Position numbers and translations under genes: made by a program. This document shows positions 34,034-44,920 of a stretch of 64,000 bases of DNA, in pieces (within the stretch, counting starts at the first letter, position 1; every line of letters begins with the position of its first letter). The notes beneath the pieces were generated by a model. That model made no database searches. It worked only from the letters and a program-made list of their open reading frames with translations, and was not told where the DNA came from. This DNA is from Hydrogenophaga taeniospiralis (lineage in GTDB: Bacteria > Pseudomonadota > Gammaproteobacteria > Burkholderiales > Burkholderiaceae_C), in the NCBI RefSeq assembly GCF_020510445.1, contig NZ_JAHBAG010000001.1, forward strand, positions 1 to 64,000, read 5' to 3'.

Positions 34034-35425
34034 TCACACCCGGCCGGCAAACGCGCGGCGCACCGACACGCCCGCCACCCACTGGGCGCCGCGCGCCTGC
34101 AGCAGGGCATCCTGCGCGCGCAGGTGGCTGCGCCGCACGTCCAGCACGGTGTCCAGGCCCACCAGGCCGGCCTCGTACAGCCGCTGGCTGCGCGCGGCTG
34201 CTTCGGCCGCCGCGCGCTGTGCCCGTTCCAGCTCGGCCACGGTGGTCTCGGCCGCGGCCAGTTGCACCAGTGCGGTTTCGGCATCGGCCAGCGCGCCGAT
34301 CATGGCCTTTTCGTAGCCGGCCATGGCCTCCTGGGTGCGCGCCTCGTGCACGGCGATGTTGGCGCGGATGCGGCCACCGTCGAAGACCGGCAGCGCCAGC
34401 GACACCCCGTAGCCGACCACCAGCGTGGGCGATGCGCTCGCCCCGCCCACGCTCAGGCGCTCCTTGCGGCCGGCCCAGTCCAGCTGGATGCGCGGGTAGA
34501 GGTCGCGCCGTGCCACGCCCAGCCGCGCGGCGGCGGCCTCCAGCGCCCGGGCCTGCAGCTGCACGTCGGGACGGCGCTCCAGCAGCTCCGCCGGCAGCAG
34601 CCCGGCCGGTGCGGCGATGCCAGCCGCGCCGGTGTCCGCGAAAACCAGCGCGGGGTCGGGCTGTGCGGCGCCGGTGAGCACCGCCAGCTGGCGCTGGCGC
34701 GCGCGTTGCGCGCCCTGCAACTGCGCGAGGGCGGCCCGCTCCTGCCCCCGTTCGGCCAGCAGGCGGTCCACGTCCAGCGCGCTCGACTGGCCCGCGCCGA
34801 AGCGCCGTCGGGCCACCTCAATCTGGCGCTCCAGGGTGGTCAGTGCGTCGCGCGCCACGGCCTCGCGGCGGCGCAGCGCCTGGATCTCGAACCAGGCCGT
34901 GCCCACGTCGGCCGCGATGGCCACCCGCATCGCCTGTTGCGCCAGCTCGGCACCTTGTGCGTCGACGGTCGCCGCCTGGCTGGCCAGGCCCTGCGCGCCG
35001 AACAGGTCGGGTTCCCAGCTCGCGCGCAGGCCGCCCGACACCACACTGGCCTTGGGGTTGGCGCTGGAATCGCGCCCCCGCTGCGCGCCGGCCGCCAGGC
35101 CCAGTTGCGGCAGCTGTTGGGCATCGACCGCCTCGACACCGGCGCGCGCCTGCAGCACGCGGGCCGCGGCAATGTGCAGGTCGCGGTTGGCGCGCAGCGC
35201 CGCCTCCACCAGCGCGTTGAGTTCGGCACTGCCGGCCGACGCCCACCAGGCATCGGACGCCGGTGCAGCCGCCTGGGCGGTGGGCGCCGCCAGGGGGGCG
35301 TCCGCACTCCAGCCAGCGGGAGCCTTCCAGGAAGCGGTGGGTGCGGCCACCGGCGCAGCGCAGCCCGCCAGCGCCAACAGCGCGGCGGTGGCCAGGGCCA
35401 GACGGGCCGTGGAAAAACAGGACAT
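34034..35425 (-). CDS. RND efflux outer-membrane factor (NodT/OprM family) lipoprotein
   Basis: 463 residues. A lipoprotein signal with lipobox ALAGC (Cys22) starts it. Two long helical repeats typical of TolC-like trimers follow, with the family signature stretches LVEAALRANRDLHIAAARVLQARA and DRRQ-type arginines in the coiled segments. It forms the outer-membrane exit duct of the RND system encoded divergently. The shared 79-bp intergenic region with a palindrome indicates common control by the TetR regulator. Confidence 0.87.
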   Translation of the reverse strand: MSCFSTARLALATAALLALAGCAAPVAAPTASWKAPAGWSADAPLAAPTAQAAAPASDAWWASAGSAELNALVEAALRANRDLHIAAARVLQARAGVEAVDAQQLPQLGLAAGAQRGRDSSANPKASVVSGGLRASWEPDLFGAQGLASQAATVDAQGAELAQQAMRVAIAADVGTAWFEIQALRRREAVARDALTTLERQIEVARRRFGAGQSSALDVDRLLAERGQERAALAQLQGAQRARQRQLAVLTGAAQPDPALVFADTGAAGIAAPAGLLPAELLERRPDVQLQARALEAAAARLGVARRDLYPRIQLDWAGRKERLSVGGASASPTLVVGYGVSLALPVFDGGRIRANIAVHEARTQEAMAGYEKAMIGALADAETALVQLAAAETTVAELERAQRAAAEAAARSQRLYEAGLVGLDTVLDVRRSHLRAQDALLQARGAQWVAGVSVRRAFAGRV

Positions 35426-35439
35426 GAACGATCTCCTTG

Positions 35440-35482
35440 TTGACAGACGGTGTTCGTAACTTTACTATACGTGCAGTATAGT
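35440..35482 (+). promoter_or_regulatory. Sigma-70 promoter with overlapping palindromic operator
   Basis: TTGACA at 35440-35445, 17 bp, then TACTAT at 35463-35468. A perfect 7-bp inverted repeat, ACTATAC (35464-35470) and GTATAGT (35476-35482) with a 5-bp spacer, overlaps the -10. This is the expected layout for TetR autorepression of the following tetR-MFP-RND operon, and it could also occlude the divergent outer-membrane-factor promoter. Confidence 0.78.
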
Positions 35483-35504
35483 TTCAACCACTTCAGGAGC
35501 CCCC

Positions 35505-36059
35505 ATGGCCAACCCACCCGGACGCAGCAGTTCACGCGAGAAGCTGCTGGACGCCGCCGCCGAACTGATCGCCACCCACAGTGTTCAGGAGCTGACGCTG
35601 GAGGGCGTGGCCGCCGCCGCCGGCGTCACCAAGGCCGGCCTGATCTACCACTTCAAGACCAAGGACGATCTGCTCGGCGCCCTGGTCGAGCGCATGAGTC
35701 TGGAACTCGACCAGCGCAGCCGGGCCAAGGCCGCACAGCGCGGCGCCACCACCAGCGCCCGGCTGATGGCCCTGGTGGACGACACCTTCGACATGCCGCC
35801 CGGCGAAAAACGCCTGCAGGCCAACCTGCTGGCCGCGGCCACCAGCTACCCGCACCTGCTGGGTCCGGTGCAGCAGCTCTTTGACCGCACCTACGGCGAG
35901 CTGTCCGGCGCCGGGCCCGAGGCGGGCCTGGCACTGGTGGTGGCCGCCGCCCTGGACGGCATCTCGCTGTTGGAGCTGCTGAACCTGCACCCCTTCAGCC
36001 CGCAACAGCACGCCGCCATGCGCGAGGCCTTGCAGCAGCTCGCCCAGCGCTTCGACTGA
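35505..36059 (+). CDS. TetR-family repressor of the RND efflux operon
   Basis: 184 residues. The N-terminal HTH (about 10-58) reads REKLLDAAAELIATHSVQEL, then VAAAAGVTKAGLIYHFKTKDDLLGAL, followed by a ligand-binding helical domain. It is the first gene of a three-gene operon (tetR, adaptor, pump). The promoter ahead of it carries a perfect inverted repeat over the -10 box, so autorepression is likely. The adaptor gene starts 42 nt after its stop. Confidence 0.88.
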   Translation: MANPPGRSSSREKLLDAAAELIATHSVQELTLEGVAAAAGVTKAGLIYHFKTKDDLLGALVERMSLELDQRSRAKAAQRGATTSARLMALVDDTFDMPPGEKRLQANLLAAATSYPHLLGPVQQLFDRTYGELSGAGPEAGLALVVAAALDGISLLELLNLHPFSPQQHAAMREALQQLAQRFD

Positions 36060-36101
36060 CTTCCCCGCTTTCCCATTCCCCCTGAACCGGACACCCTGCC
36101 C

Positions 36102-37223
36102 ATGCCCTCGCCCCGTCGCAAGACCATCGCCACCGCCACCCTGCTGGCCGCGCTGCTCGCCGGCTGCACCGAAGCGCCACCGCCCGCCGCCACCGCGCCC
36201 CGCCCCGTCAAGCTGGAACGTGTGACCGCTGCCGCAGCCAACACCACACAAACCTTCATCGGCACCCTGCGCGCGCGCCAGCGCGCCGAACTGGGCTTTG
36301 AACAGCCAGGGCGCATCGCCGCCATCCTGGTGGACGTGGGCGACCGCGTGCGCGCCGGCCAGGTGCTGGCCCGGCTGGACGCGGCGCCCGCGCAGTGGCG
36401 GCTGGACAAGGCACAGGCCGACCGCAGCGCCGCGGCCGCCGCGCTGGCCGAGCGCACGACCCAGCTGCAGCAGCACGATGCCCTGGCCAGGGACCAGATC
36501 ATCTCGGCCACCGCGCTGGAAGCGGTCCAGACGCAACACCGCCTCGCACTCAGCCAGCTGCAGGCCGCCGACGCCGCGCGGGCCATGGCGCGCCGCGATC
36601 TGGCGCTCGCGGACATCAAGGCGCCCTTCGACGGCGAAATCGTCGCCCGCGCCACCCAGCCCCACAGCGACGTGGGCGCCGGCCAGACGGTTCTGCAGAT
36701 CGAGGCCGGACAGGCGCTGGAGGTGGTGAGCATGCTGCCCGAGGCGACCGCCGCGCACCTGCAGCCTGGGCAAACCGCGACCGCCCGCCTCGGCAACACC
36801 GCTGGGGATGCCGGCACCCGGCCGCTGAGGCTGGAACGGCTGTCCACGCACAGCGACAACGGCTCCCTGGTGCAGGCGGTGTTCCGCCTGGAAGGCGCCG
36901 CGCCCGGCCTGCGCAGCGGCTCGGTGGTGTCGGTGGAACTGCCGCAGCCCCGGGCCGCCGGCGTGACCGTGCCCGCCCCCGCCCTGCTGCCGGCCTCCGC
37001 GCCCGGCGCGGCCAGCGTGTTCCTGTTCGACGCGACCCGGGGCACGCTCGTGCGCCGCGCGGTGCAGATCGGCAACGAAGTCCTGCCCGGCGGCCGCATT
37101 CCCGTCGCCTCGGGGCTGCAGGCGGGTGACCAGGTGGTGGTCGCGGGCGCCGCCTTCCTCACCGAAGGCCAGGCCGCCGTGCCCCACGCGCCGACCACCT
37201 TGCTGCACGGAGCGCAACCATGA
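36102..37223 (+). CDS. RND efflux periplasmic adaptor (membrane fusion protein)
   Basis: 373 residues. A lipoprotein signal ends in LLAGC (Cys22). The HlyD/AcrA layout follows: lipoyl halves ELGFEQPGRIAAILVDVGDRV and ADIKAPFDGEIVARATQPHSDVGAG, a coiled-coil hairpin between them (about 100-160), then beta-barrel and membrane-proximal parts. It links the inner-membrane pump to the outer-membrane duct. The stop overlaps the pump start by 4 bp (ATGA). Confidence 0.9.
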   Translation: MPSPRRKTIATATLLAALLAGCTEAPPPAATAPRPVKLERVTAAAANTTQTFIGTLRARQRAELGFEQPGRIAAILVDVGDRVRAGQVLARLDAAPAQWRLDKAQADRSAAAAALAERTTQLQQHDALARDQIISATALEAVQTQHRLALSQLQAADAARAMARRDLALADIKAPFDGEIVARATQPHSDVGAGQTVLQIEAGQALEVVSMLPEATAAHLQPGQTATARLGNTAGDAGTRPLRLERLSTHSDNGSLVQAVFRLEGAAPGLRSGSVVSVELPQPRAAGVTVPAPALLPASAPGAASVFLFDATRGTLVRRAVQIGNEVLPGGRIPVASGLQAGDQVVVAGAAFLTEGQAAVPHAPTTLLHGAQP

Positions 37224-40200
37224 AGCTGACGGAATCCGCGCTCGGCTCCAACCGACTCACCTTCTTCGTGGCCGCGCTGGTGCTGCTGGCCGGTGTGTTC
37301 GCGTTCCTGAAGTTCCCCTCGCAGGAAGAGCCGTCCACCACCATCCGCGACGCGATGATCTTCGTCGCCAACCCCGGCCTGCCGGTGGAGCGCATGGAAC
37401 AGCTGATTGCGCGCCCGCTGGAGGAGCGGCTGCGTGAGCTGCCCGAAATCAAGCACGTGGTCAGCACCGTGCGCACCGGCTTGTCCATCGTGCAGGTCAC
37501 GGTCCATGAGAACCAGGCCGACCTGCAGCCGATCTGGCAGAAGGTGCGCGCCAAGGTGGCCGAGGTCTCGCCGCAGTTCCCCGACGGCACGCTGCCGGTG
37601 CAGGTGAACGACGACTTCGGGCGCGTCGCGGTGGCCTCCATCGCCGTCACCGCGCCGGGCTTTGCCATGAGCGAGATGCGCGAACCGCTCAAGCGCCTGC
37701 GCGACCGGCTCTACGAACTGCCCGGCGTGCAAAGCGTGAGCTTCCACGGCCTGCAAGACGAGCGCGTCTACATCGAGTTCGACCGCGCGCGCCTGGCCGG
37801 CCTGGGCCTGGGCGCCCCGGCCGTGCTGCAGCAGCTGCAGCAGCAAAACGTGGTGCTTTCGGGCGGTCAGGTGGTGCTCGGCGGGCTCAACAGCGCCCTG
37901 GTCTCCTCCGGCGAAATCGTCTCGCTGGAGGCGCTGCGGCAGTTCGTGCTCAGCGTGCCGCAGCGCAGCGGCAGCACCGATGCCACCGTGCGCCTGGGTG
38001 ACATCGCGCGCATCCAGGTGCTGCCCGCCGACCCGCCGGATTCGGCCGCCATCTACCAGGGCGAGCCGGCGGTGGTGCTGGGCGTGTCCATGCGCGCCGG
38101 CCAGAACATCGAGGCGTTTGGCGAGTCCCTGAAAGCGCGCGTGGCCGAACTGCAGCAGCAGTTGCCGGCCGGCTTCGCGCTCGACTACGTGACCTTCCAG
38201 GCCGACGTGGTGGACCGCGAAATGGGCAAGATGAACCGCGTGATGGGCGAGACCATCGTCATCGTGATGGCGGTCGTCGTGCTGTTCCTGGGCTGGCGCG
38301 CCGGCCTCGTGGTCGGCAGCATCGTGCCGCTGACCATTCTGGGCACGCTGATCGCGATGCAGATGTTGTCGATCGAGCTGCACAACGTGTCGATGGCCGC
38401 CATCATCATTGCGCTGGGCCTGCTGGTGGACAACGGCATCGTGATCGCCGAAGACATCGAACGCAGACTGGCTGACGGGGAAGACCGCCGCGACGCCTGC
38501 ATCCGCGCCGGCCAGACGCTGGCGATTCCGCTGCTCACCTCGTCGCTGGTGATCATCTTCGCGTTCTCGCCCTTCTTCTTCGGCAACACCTCCATCAACG
38601 AGTACCTGCGCCCGCTGGTGATCGTGCTCGCGCTGGCGCTGCTGGGTTCGTGGCTGTTCTGCCTGACGGTGACGCCGCTGCTGTGCTACTACTTCCTCAA
38701 GCCGTCGCAGCACGCCGCGCAGCCCGATCCCAACGCCGAGTCGAGGTTCTACCGCACCTACCGGCGCGCCATCGGCACGGTGCTCGACCACAAGGCGATC
38801 TTCCTCGGGGCGATGGCGCTGCTGTTCACGCTGGCGATGCTGCTGCTGTCGAGCGTGCCGGCGGGCTTTCTGCCGCCGTCGGACCGGCCGCAGTACCAGA
38901 TCACCCTCGAACTGCAGCCCGGCAGCGACTCGCGCGCCACGCTGTCCACGGTGCAGGCCGTCAGCCGCTGGCTGAGCGACAAGGAAGCCAACCCCGAGGT
39001 GACGACCAGCATCGGCTACGTGGCCGACGGCGGGCCGCGCATCATCCTCGGGCTCAACCCGCCGCTGCCGGCGTCGCACATCGGCTATTTCACCGTGGGC
39101 GTGAACGACAAGGACGCACTCGACCCGATGATCGAGCGCACCCGCGCCTGGCTGGCCAGCCACCACCCCGAGCTGCGCGCCGACGTGAAGCGCTTCTCGC
39201 TGGGCGCGACCGACTCCGGCACCGTGGCCTACCGCATTGCAGGCCCCGACGAAGGCGAGCTGCGCCGCCTGGGTGAGCAGCTGCAAACCGCCCTGCGCGG
39301 CGTGCCCGGCGTGGTGGGTGTGCGCGACGACTGGGACGGCCGCGTGCCGCGCCTCGACGTGCAGATCGACCAGCGCAAGGCACGCCGCCTGGGCATCACC
39401 AGCGAAGACGTGGCCACCTCGCTGGGTGCGCGCTTCAGCGGCCTCATCGTCTCTGCACTGCGCGATGGCGACACGCTGGTGCCGCTGGTCGTGCGCGGTT
39501 CGTTGGCCGAGCGCCAGCAGCCCGAGGACGTGGCGAACAGCCTGATCTACCCGGCCACCGGCGCCGCGCCGGTGCCGCTGTCGGCGGTGGCGACGGTCTC
39601 GGTGAACTCGGAGCCTTCGGTCATCCGCCGCCGCGACCTGTCGCGCACGCTGACCGTGCAGGGCCGCAGCGAAACGCAGACCGCGCAGCAGGTGGTGGAC
39701 CAGCTCGCCCCGGCCGTGGCGGCGCTGGCGTTGCCACCGGGCTACCGCATCGAGCTCGGTGCCGAGATCGAAGAGGCGGCCGAGGCCAACGCGGCGCTCA
39801 GCGAGTACCTGCCGCACGCGGCGGTGGCGATGCTGATCCTTTTCGTCTGGCAGTTCGGTTCGTTCCGCAAGCTGGCGCTGATCCTTGCCATCATCCCGTT
39901 CGCGTTGATCGGCGTGGCCCCCGCGCTGAAGATCGCCGGCGAGCCGCTGGGCTTCATGGCCAACTTCGGCCTGCTGTCGCTGGCCGGCATCATCGTCAAC
40001 AACGCCGTGCTGCTGCTCGAGCGCATCGAGGCCGAGCTGCATGCCGGCCGGCCGCTGCGCGAAGCGGTGGTGGTTTCGGCGGTGCAGCGGCTGCGCCCGA
40101 TCGTCATGACCAAACTCACCTGCGTCGCGGGCCTGGTGCCGCTGCTGCTGTTCGGCGGGCCGCTGTGGTCAGGCATGGCGGTCACCATCATCGGCGGCCT

Positions 40201-40342
40201 CGCGCTGGGCACGCTGGTCACGCTCGGGCTGGTGCCGGTGCTGTACGAGTTGCTGTTCGGCGGGCGGCTGGCGCGCTGGTTGGCGCGGACGTCCACCTCC
40301 CGGCGGGGTGGGCATGTCTGCATGAGACAAACGCGTTCATGA
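37220..40342 (+). CDS. RND efflux transporter permease
   Basis: 1040 residues with the 12-TM, two-large-loop layout of RND pumps. TM4 carries [17 protein letters not shown], where Asp404 keeps the proton-relay aspartate but the usual second Asp is Asn405. Pumps with this VDN variant form a separate group from AcrB-type HAE1 pumps, so the drug range may differ. The region from 830 to 1010 contains the second TM bundle ([38 protein letters not shown]). Co-translated with the adaptor. Confidence 0.9.
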   Translation: MKLTESALGSNRLTFFVAALVLLAGVFAFLKFPSQEEPSTTIRDAMIFVANPGLPVERMEQLIARPLEERLRELPEIKHVVSTVRTGLSIVQVTVHENQADLQPIWQKVRAKVAEVSPQFPDGTLPVQVNDDFGRVAVASIAVTAPGFAMSEMREPLKRLRDRLYELPGVQSVSFHGLQDERVYIEFDRARLAGLGLGAPAVLQQLQQQNVVLSGGQVVLGGLNSALVSSGEIVSLEALRQFVLSVPQRSGSTDATVRLGDIARIQVLPADPPDSAAIYQGEPAVVLGVSMRAGQNIEAFGESLKARVAELQQQLPAGFALDYVTFQADVVDREMGKMNRVMGETIVIVMAVVVLFLGWRAGLVVGSIVPLTILGTLIAMQMLSIELHNVSMAAIIIALGLLVDNGIVIAEDIERRLADGEDRRDACIRAGQTLAIPLLTSSLVIIFAFSPFFFGNTSINEYLRPLVIVLALALLGSWLFCLTVTPLLCYYFLKPSQHAAQPDPNAESRFYRTYRRAIGTVLDHKAIFLGAMALLFTLAMLLLSSVPAGFLPPSDRPQYQITLELQPGSDSRATLSTVQAVSRWLSDKEANPEVTTSIGYVADGGPRIILGLNPPLPASHIGYFTVGVNDKDALDPMIERTRAWLASHHPELRADVKRFSLGATDSGTVAYRIAGPDEGELRRLGEQLQTALRGVPGVVGVRDDWDGRVPRLDVQIDQRKARRLGITSEDVATSLGARFSGLIVSALRDGDTLVPLVVRGSLAERQQPEDVANSLIYPATGAAPVPLSAVATVSVNSEPSVIRRRDLSRTLTVQGRSETQTAQQVVDQLAPAVAALALPPGYRIELGAEIEEAAEANAALSEYLPHAAVAMLILFVWQFGSFRKLALILAIIPFALIGVAPALKIAGEPLGFMANFGLLSLAGIIVNNAVLLLERIEAELHAGRPLREAVVVSAVQRLRPIVMTKLTCVAGLVPLLLFGGPLWSGMAVTIIGGLALGTLVTLGLVPVLYELLFGGRLARWLARTSTSRRGGHVCMRQTRS

Positions 40343-40526
40343 TCTGAGGCGCTCAATCCTCGCGCAGGGGCGTTCATGGGCACACCGACCGCAACTGCAC
40401 AGCCCCGCCCGTACCCGGTACGATTCGCGGTACCGCATTCGCCACCGGGCGCGGGCGCCGGCCACTGCGGCCCGCCCACACCGGCCCCCCGTTTTTCCCG
40501 CCAGCCCCAGGGCTGGCCACCACACC

Positions 40527-41546
40527 ATGAACCACACGCTCCAACCCGCCGGCTGGGTCGAACCCCTCATCGACGACAGCGCGGCCCCGGCCCCGGTGGC
40601 CGAACACGGCGCCGCCGGCAGACAGCTGCGCGAGAACCACAAACTGGAAAAACGCCTGTGCCGCGAAGTCGGCCGCGCCATCGTGGACTACAACATGATT
40701 GAGGAAGGCGACCGCGTGATGGTCTGCCTCTCGGGCGGCAAGGACAGCTACGGCATGCTCGACATCCTGCAGAAACTGCAGGCGCGCGCGCCGGTGCGCT
40801 TCGAGCTGATCGTGGTCAACCTCGACCAGAAGCAGCCCGGTTTCCCCGACCACATCCTGCCGGCCTACCTGACCAAACTCGGCGTGAAGTTCCACATCGA
40901 GAACCAGGACACGTACTCCATCGTCAAGCGCGTGATCCCCGAGGGCAAGACCATGTGCAGCCTGTGCAGCCGGCTGCGCCGCGGCATCCTGTACCGCGTG
41001 GCCAGCGAACTGGGCGCGACCAAGATCGCGCTCGGCCACCACCGCGACGACATCCTGCAGACCCTGCTGCTCAACATGTTCTTCGGCGCCAAGCTCAAGG
41101 GCATGCCGCCCAAGCTGGTGAGCGACGACGGGCAGCACGTGGTGATCCGCCCCATGGCCTACGTGGCCGAAAAGGACCTGACCCGCTGGGCCGAGGTGCG
41201 GCAGTTCCCCATCATTCCCTGCACGCTGTGCGGCAGCCAGGAAAACCTGCAGCGCAAGCAGGTCGGTAACTTGTTGAAAGAGTGGGAAAAGAAGTTTCCG
41301 GGCCGCGTCGAGAACATGGCCTCGGCGCTGCAGAACGTGGTGCCCAGCCACCTGATGGACCGCGCGCTCTTCCCCTTCCAGACCATCCGCGCCACCGGCC
41401 AGGCCAGCGAAGACGGCGACAAGGCGTTCGACGACGAACCCCTGCCCATGCCCGCCGCCCCACCGGCGGACGCCTGGCCCGAAGCCGAGGCCGCCGGGAA
41501 CGCGGCGGTGGGCAAAGCGGTCATACCGATTGCGTCGGCGCACTGA
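40527..41546 (+). CDS. ttcA: tRNA 2-thiocytidine(32) synthetase TtcA
   Basis: 339 residues. The PP-loop SGGKDS is at 69-74, and the Fe-S cysteines are CSLC (144 and 147) and the CTLCGSQ motif (232, 235). TtcA thiolates C32 of certain tRNAs with ATP and an Fe-S cluster. The C-terminal 50 residues are low in complexity, a common lineage extension. A 184-bp gap before it holds no other gene; within it GGTAC and GTACC form a small inverted repeat near 40420. Confidence 0.95.
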   Translation: MNHTLQPAGWVEPLIDDSAAPAPVAEHGAAGRQLRENHKLEKRLCREVGRAIVDYNMIEEGDRVMVCLSGGKDSYGMLDILQKLQARAPVRFELIVVNLDQKQPGFPDHILPAYLTKLGVKFHIENQDTYSIVKRVIPEGKTMCSLCSRLRRGILYRVASELGATKIALGHHRDDILQTLLLNMFFGAKLKGMPPKLVSDDGQHVVIRPMAYVAEKDLTRWAEVRQFPIIPCTLCGSQENLQRKQVGNLLKEWEKKFPGRVENMASALQNVVPSHLMDRALFPFQTIRATGQASEDGDKAFDDEPLPMPAAPPADAWPEAEAAGNAAVGKAVIPIASAH

Positions 41547-41594
41547 CCCAACCCGGTCCACCGCCGGACCGCGCCGCCCCCCGCAGGAGACCCC

Positions 41595-42302
41595 ATGACC
41601 GTTCGACCTTCGACCACCCGAACCACCGCATCACGCCCCGGCCTCGCTCGTGGCCTGCGCAGCGCCCTGGTCGCGCTCACGCTGCTGGCCCTGAGCGGCT
41701 GCGCCAGCGTGTACCTGGTGGACAACCAGGTGCAGAGCTTCGCGCGCTGGGGCGACCGGCCCGCCGCGGCCCCGGCGCCCGCCGCCGTGCCCCAGGCACC
41801 GCAAAACTACCGCTTCGAGCGCCTGCCTTCGCAGCGCGAGGGCCGGTCCGCCGCCGCACAGGACGAGCTGGAGAATCTGGCCCGCCCGGCCCTGTCGCGG
41901 CTCGGCTGGTCACCGGCCGAGACGGCCTCGTCGGCCCCCTGGACGGTGCAGGTCGCCGCGGACACCCTGCGCCTGTCCCGCTCGCCCTGGGACGACCCAT
42001 GGCACGGACCCTGGGGCGGCTTTGGCCTGTCGGGGCATCGCGGCCACGTGGTCAACGTCCATGGCCAGATCGTCTGGGCGCCGATGTTCATGCACCTGGA
42101 CCCGCCCTACTACAAGCGCGAGGTGTCGCTGGTGATCCGCCACGCGGCCAGCGGCCAGGTGGTGTACGAAACCCACGCCGCCCACGAAGGCCCCTGGAAC
42201 AGCACGCCCGGGCTGTGGTCGGCCATGATCGACGCGGCGCTGCGCGATTTCCCGACCCCACCCAGCGGCGTGCGGCAGGTCAACATCGAAGTCCCGCGCT
42301 AA
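41595..42302 (+). CDS. DUF4136 lipoprotein
   Basis: 235 residues. The lipobox is ALSGC (Cys36) after an extended N-region, so it should be anchored to a membrane in the periplasm. The DUF4136 core includes YRFERLPSQ, a repeated hydrophobic pattern and TPGLWSAMIDAALRDFPTPPSG at the end. The function of the family is unknown. It starts 48 nt after ttcA and may share its transcript. It ends 33 bp before structured repeat copy 2. Confidence 0.85.
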   Translation: MTVRPSTTRTTASRPGLARGLRSALVALTLLALSGCASVYLVDNQVQSFARWGDRPAAAPAPAAVPQAPQNYRFERLPSQREGRSAAAQDELENLARPALSRLGWSPAETASSAPWTVQVAADTLRLSRSPWDDPWHGPWGGFGLSGHRGHVVNVHGQIVWAPMFMHLDPPYYKREVSLVIRHAASGQVVYETHAAHEGPWNSTPGLWSAMIDAALRDFPTPPSGVRQVNIEVPR

Positions 42303-42334
42303 CGTGACCCGCCACGCATGAAGCTGCGCAACCC

Positions 42335-42421
42335 AGAGACACCGAGGAACCGGCTTTGCCGGGCCTCTGGTGTCGCCCCCCTTCCAGGGGGGAGGCGCCG
42401 AAGGCGACGCAGGGGGTAGCC
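42335..42421 (-). repeat. Structured intergenic repeat, copy 2
   Basis: Between the convergent DUF4136 and kinase genes. The hairpins match copies 1 and 3 in position, but bases co-vary: outer extension GAGG/CCTC (GCCG/CGGC in copy 1, GCGG/CCGC in copy 3), middle CCCCCC-n5-GGGGGG, last CGCC-GAA-GGCG instead of GCGC-GAA-GCGC. Confidence 0.88.
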
Positions 42422-42422
42422 T

Positions 42423-44783
42423 TCAGTCCAGGAACGCCCGGATCGCGTCGCCCAGCGCGTCCATGCTGTCCTGCTTGCCCATCACGTCGCACACGCCGGC
42501 TTCGGCGGCCTCGGCGATCAGGCGGTCGTTCACATGGCCCGAGACGATGGCCACCCGCAGGCCCGGGCGCAGCTGCCGCAGCTCGCGCGCCACCTCCACC
42601 CCGGAGAGCCCGGGCATGTTCTGGTCCGTCACCACCAGGTCCACCGCGTCCTGCGGGTGCGCGCGCAGCCACTCCAGCGCCGCCTCCCCCGACTCGAAGG
42701 TGCTCGCCCGGTAGCCCTGCTTGCGCAGCAGGCGCCCCACCAGGAACACCATGGCCTCGTAGTCGTCGATGTAGATCACGTGTTTGCCCGGGTTCACCGG
42801 CGCGGCCGTGGGGGCGGCGGCGTCCGGCGGCGCGTCCTGTGCCTCTGGCGGCAACGCGCCGGTGGCCAGCGGCAGGTAGACGTCAAAACGCGCGCCGGCA
42901 CCCGGGCGGCTGTGCAGCGCGATGGCGCCGCGGTGCGCCTTGACGATGCCGTGCACCACCGCCAGCCCCAGCCCGGTGCCCGCGCCCGGGGCCTTGGTGG
43001 TGAAAAAGGGCTCGAAGATGCGGCGCTGTGTCTCCTCGTCCATGCCCGGCCCGTTGTCGGCCACGCTCAGGCAGGCGTAGGCGCCGCTGGGCAGTTCGCC
43101 GAGCTGCAACGCCTGCGACGCGTCGAGGCACACCTCGCGCAGCGCCACCGTGATGTCGCCCGAGCGGCCCTCCATCGCCTGCCAGGCGTTGGTGCACAGG
43201 TTCATCAGCACCTGCTGCATCTGAGTGGCGTCGGCCAGCACCGGCAGCGCGGTGGCCGGCAGCCGCGTGACCAGCCGGAACCCGGCGGGCAGCAGCGAAC
43301 GCATCAGGCCCAGCGCCTCCTCGACCAGCGGCGTGAGCGGCTGGCGCTGCATTTCCTGCGTCTGGCGGCGGCTGAAGGTCAGGATCTGCTGCACCAGCTG
43401 GCGCGCGCGGATGGCGGCCCGGCTGATCTCGGCCAGGCTTTCCTGCGCCGGGTGGTGCGCGCCCACGTCTTCGCGCGCCAGCGCCAGGTTGCCCAGGATG
43501 GCGGCGAGCAGGTTGTTGAAATCGTGCGCCACGCCCCCGGCCAGGGTGCCGATGGCTTCCATCTTCTGCGACTCGCGCAGCTGCGTCTCCAGCGCGCGCT
43601 GATGGGCCTCGGCCTGCTTGTGTTCGGTGATGTCGGTGTGGGTGCCCACCATGCGCAGCGGCTGGCCGTCGTCGTCGCGCCCGATCACCATGCCGCGCGA
43701 GAGCACCCACTTCCAGCGGCCGTCCTTGCAGCGCACCCGATGTTCGTTGCGGTACACCGGGGCGCGCCCCTCGAAATGCGCCTGCCGGTCGGCCCGCATC
43801 TGCTCCACGTCGTCGGGGTGGGTCCGGCTGTCGAGCTCGGCGGCCAGGTTGCACAGCTCGTCGTCTTCGTAGCCGAACATGCGCTTGATGCTCCGGGACA
43901 GAAACTCCTCGCCGGTTTTCAGGTTCCAGTCCCAGACCCCGTCGCCCGCGCTCTCCAGCGCCAGCTTCCACAGCGCCTCGTTCGAGTGCAGGGCGGCCTC
44001 GACGCGTTTGCGGTCGGTCACGTCGAGCAACACGCCCACCCGCAGAAAGCCCTGCTCGTCCGACGACACCGTGCAGGAGCGGCGAAACACCCACTTGATC
44101 TGGCCATCGGGCAGGACGATGCGGAACTCACCGCCCAGGTCCACCGGCCCCTGGCCGATGGCCTGCAGATCCTGCCGGAGCAGGTGCACGTCGTCGGGAT
44201 GGCGGTAGCGCGCGATCAGCTCGGGGTCGCGCATCAGGTCTTCGGGGCCAAAGCCGTAGATGTCGCGCACGCCCGGGCTCACGTAGCGGTATTCGCGCCC
44301 GCCGTCGCGGCGCACGTAGACCACGAACACCAGGCCCGGCACCTGCGCGGTGATCTGCCGCAGGCGCTCTTCGCTCTGCACCAGCGCCTCCTGGGCCTGG
44401 ATGCGTTCGGTGATGTCTTCCACCGTGCCCTCGTAGAACAGGATGCGCCTGGCCGCATCGCGCACCACGTGGGCGTTTTCGTTGATCCAGATCCGCTCGC
44501 CCGTCTTGTGGCGCCGGATCTCGGAAACGAAGCCCCGCACGAAGCCGTCGCGCTCCAGCAGGCGTTTGAACTCGTCGCGCCGCCGCGGATCCACATACCA
44601 CTCCAGGGCGATGTCTTTCACACTGGCCAGGTGTTCGGCCTCGCTGCTGTAGCCATTGAGCGCCACCAGCGCCGGGTTGGAACGCAGCATCCGGCCCTCG
44701 GGCGAGCTGCGGTAGGCCCCGATGGGCAGAAAGCTGAACAAAGAGGAGAAATCCTCGTCCGGGACACGGGCGTCTGGCGTCAT
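42423..44783 (-). CDS. Cytoplasmic hybrid PAS histidine kinase with C-terminal receiver
   Basis: 786 residues from the ATG at 44783. Three PAS domains (about 15-130, 140-262, 270-395), a HisKA box with His420 in [17 protein letters not shown], a HATPase with Asn532 and the G-boxes DNGPGMD and GTGLGLAVV, and a receiver domain (about 668-786) with acceptor Asp720 in VTDQNMPG. There is no membrane segment, so it senses a cytoplasmic signal through PAS pockets. No separate response regulator lies nearby, so its output partner must be elsewhere. The last residues follow structured repeat copy 2. Confidence 0.88.
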   Translation of the reverse strand: MTPDARVPDEDFSSLFSFLPIGAYRSSPEGRMLRSNPALVALNGYSSEAEHLASVKDIALEWYVDPRRRDEFKRLLERDGFVRGFVSEIRRHKTGERIWINENAHVVRDAARRILFYEGTVEDITERIQAQEALVQSEERLRQITAQVPGLVFVVYVRRDGGREYRYVSPGVRDIYGFGPEDLMRDPELIARYRHPDDVHLLRQDLQAIGQGPVDLGGEFRIVLPDGQIKWVFRRSCTVSSDEQGFLRVGVLLDVTDRKRVEAALHSNEALWKLALESAGDGVWDWNLKTGEEFLSRSIKRMFGYEDDELCNLAAELDSRTHPDDVEQMRADRQAHFEGRAPVYRNEHRVRCKDGRWKWVLSRGMVIGRDDDGQPLRMVGTHTDITEHKQAEAHQRALETQLRESQKMEAIGTLAGGVAHDFNNLLAAILGNLALAREDVGAHHPAQESLAEISRAAIRARQLVQQILTFSRRQTQEMQRQPLTPLVEEALGLMRSLLPAGFRLVTRLPATALPVLADATQMQQVLMNLCTNAWQAMEGRSGDITVALREVCLDASQALQLGELPSGAYACLSVADNGPGMDEETQRRIFEPFFTTKAPGAGTGLGLAVVHGIVKAHRGAIALHSRPGAGARFDVYLPLATGALPPEAQDAPPDAAAPTAAPVNPGKHVIYIDDYEAMVFLVGRLLRKQGYRASTFESGEAALEWLRAHPQDAVDLVVTDQNMPGLSGVEVARELRQLRPGLRVAIVSGHVNDRLIAEAAEAGVCDVMGKQDSMDALGDAIRAFLD

Positions 44784-44920
44784 GGGCCGATTCTGGCCGA
44801 AAGCCCGCCCATCCATGCGTGAAAAACAGCCCGGTTTTCGCGCTCGGCCGCGCCGTTTGCAGCCAGCGGCCAAACCGCTACAGTGCGTGTTTGCACCGAC
44901 AAACCCACAGGACGCCCCCT

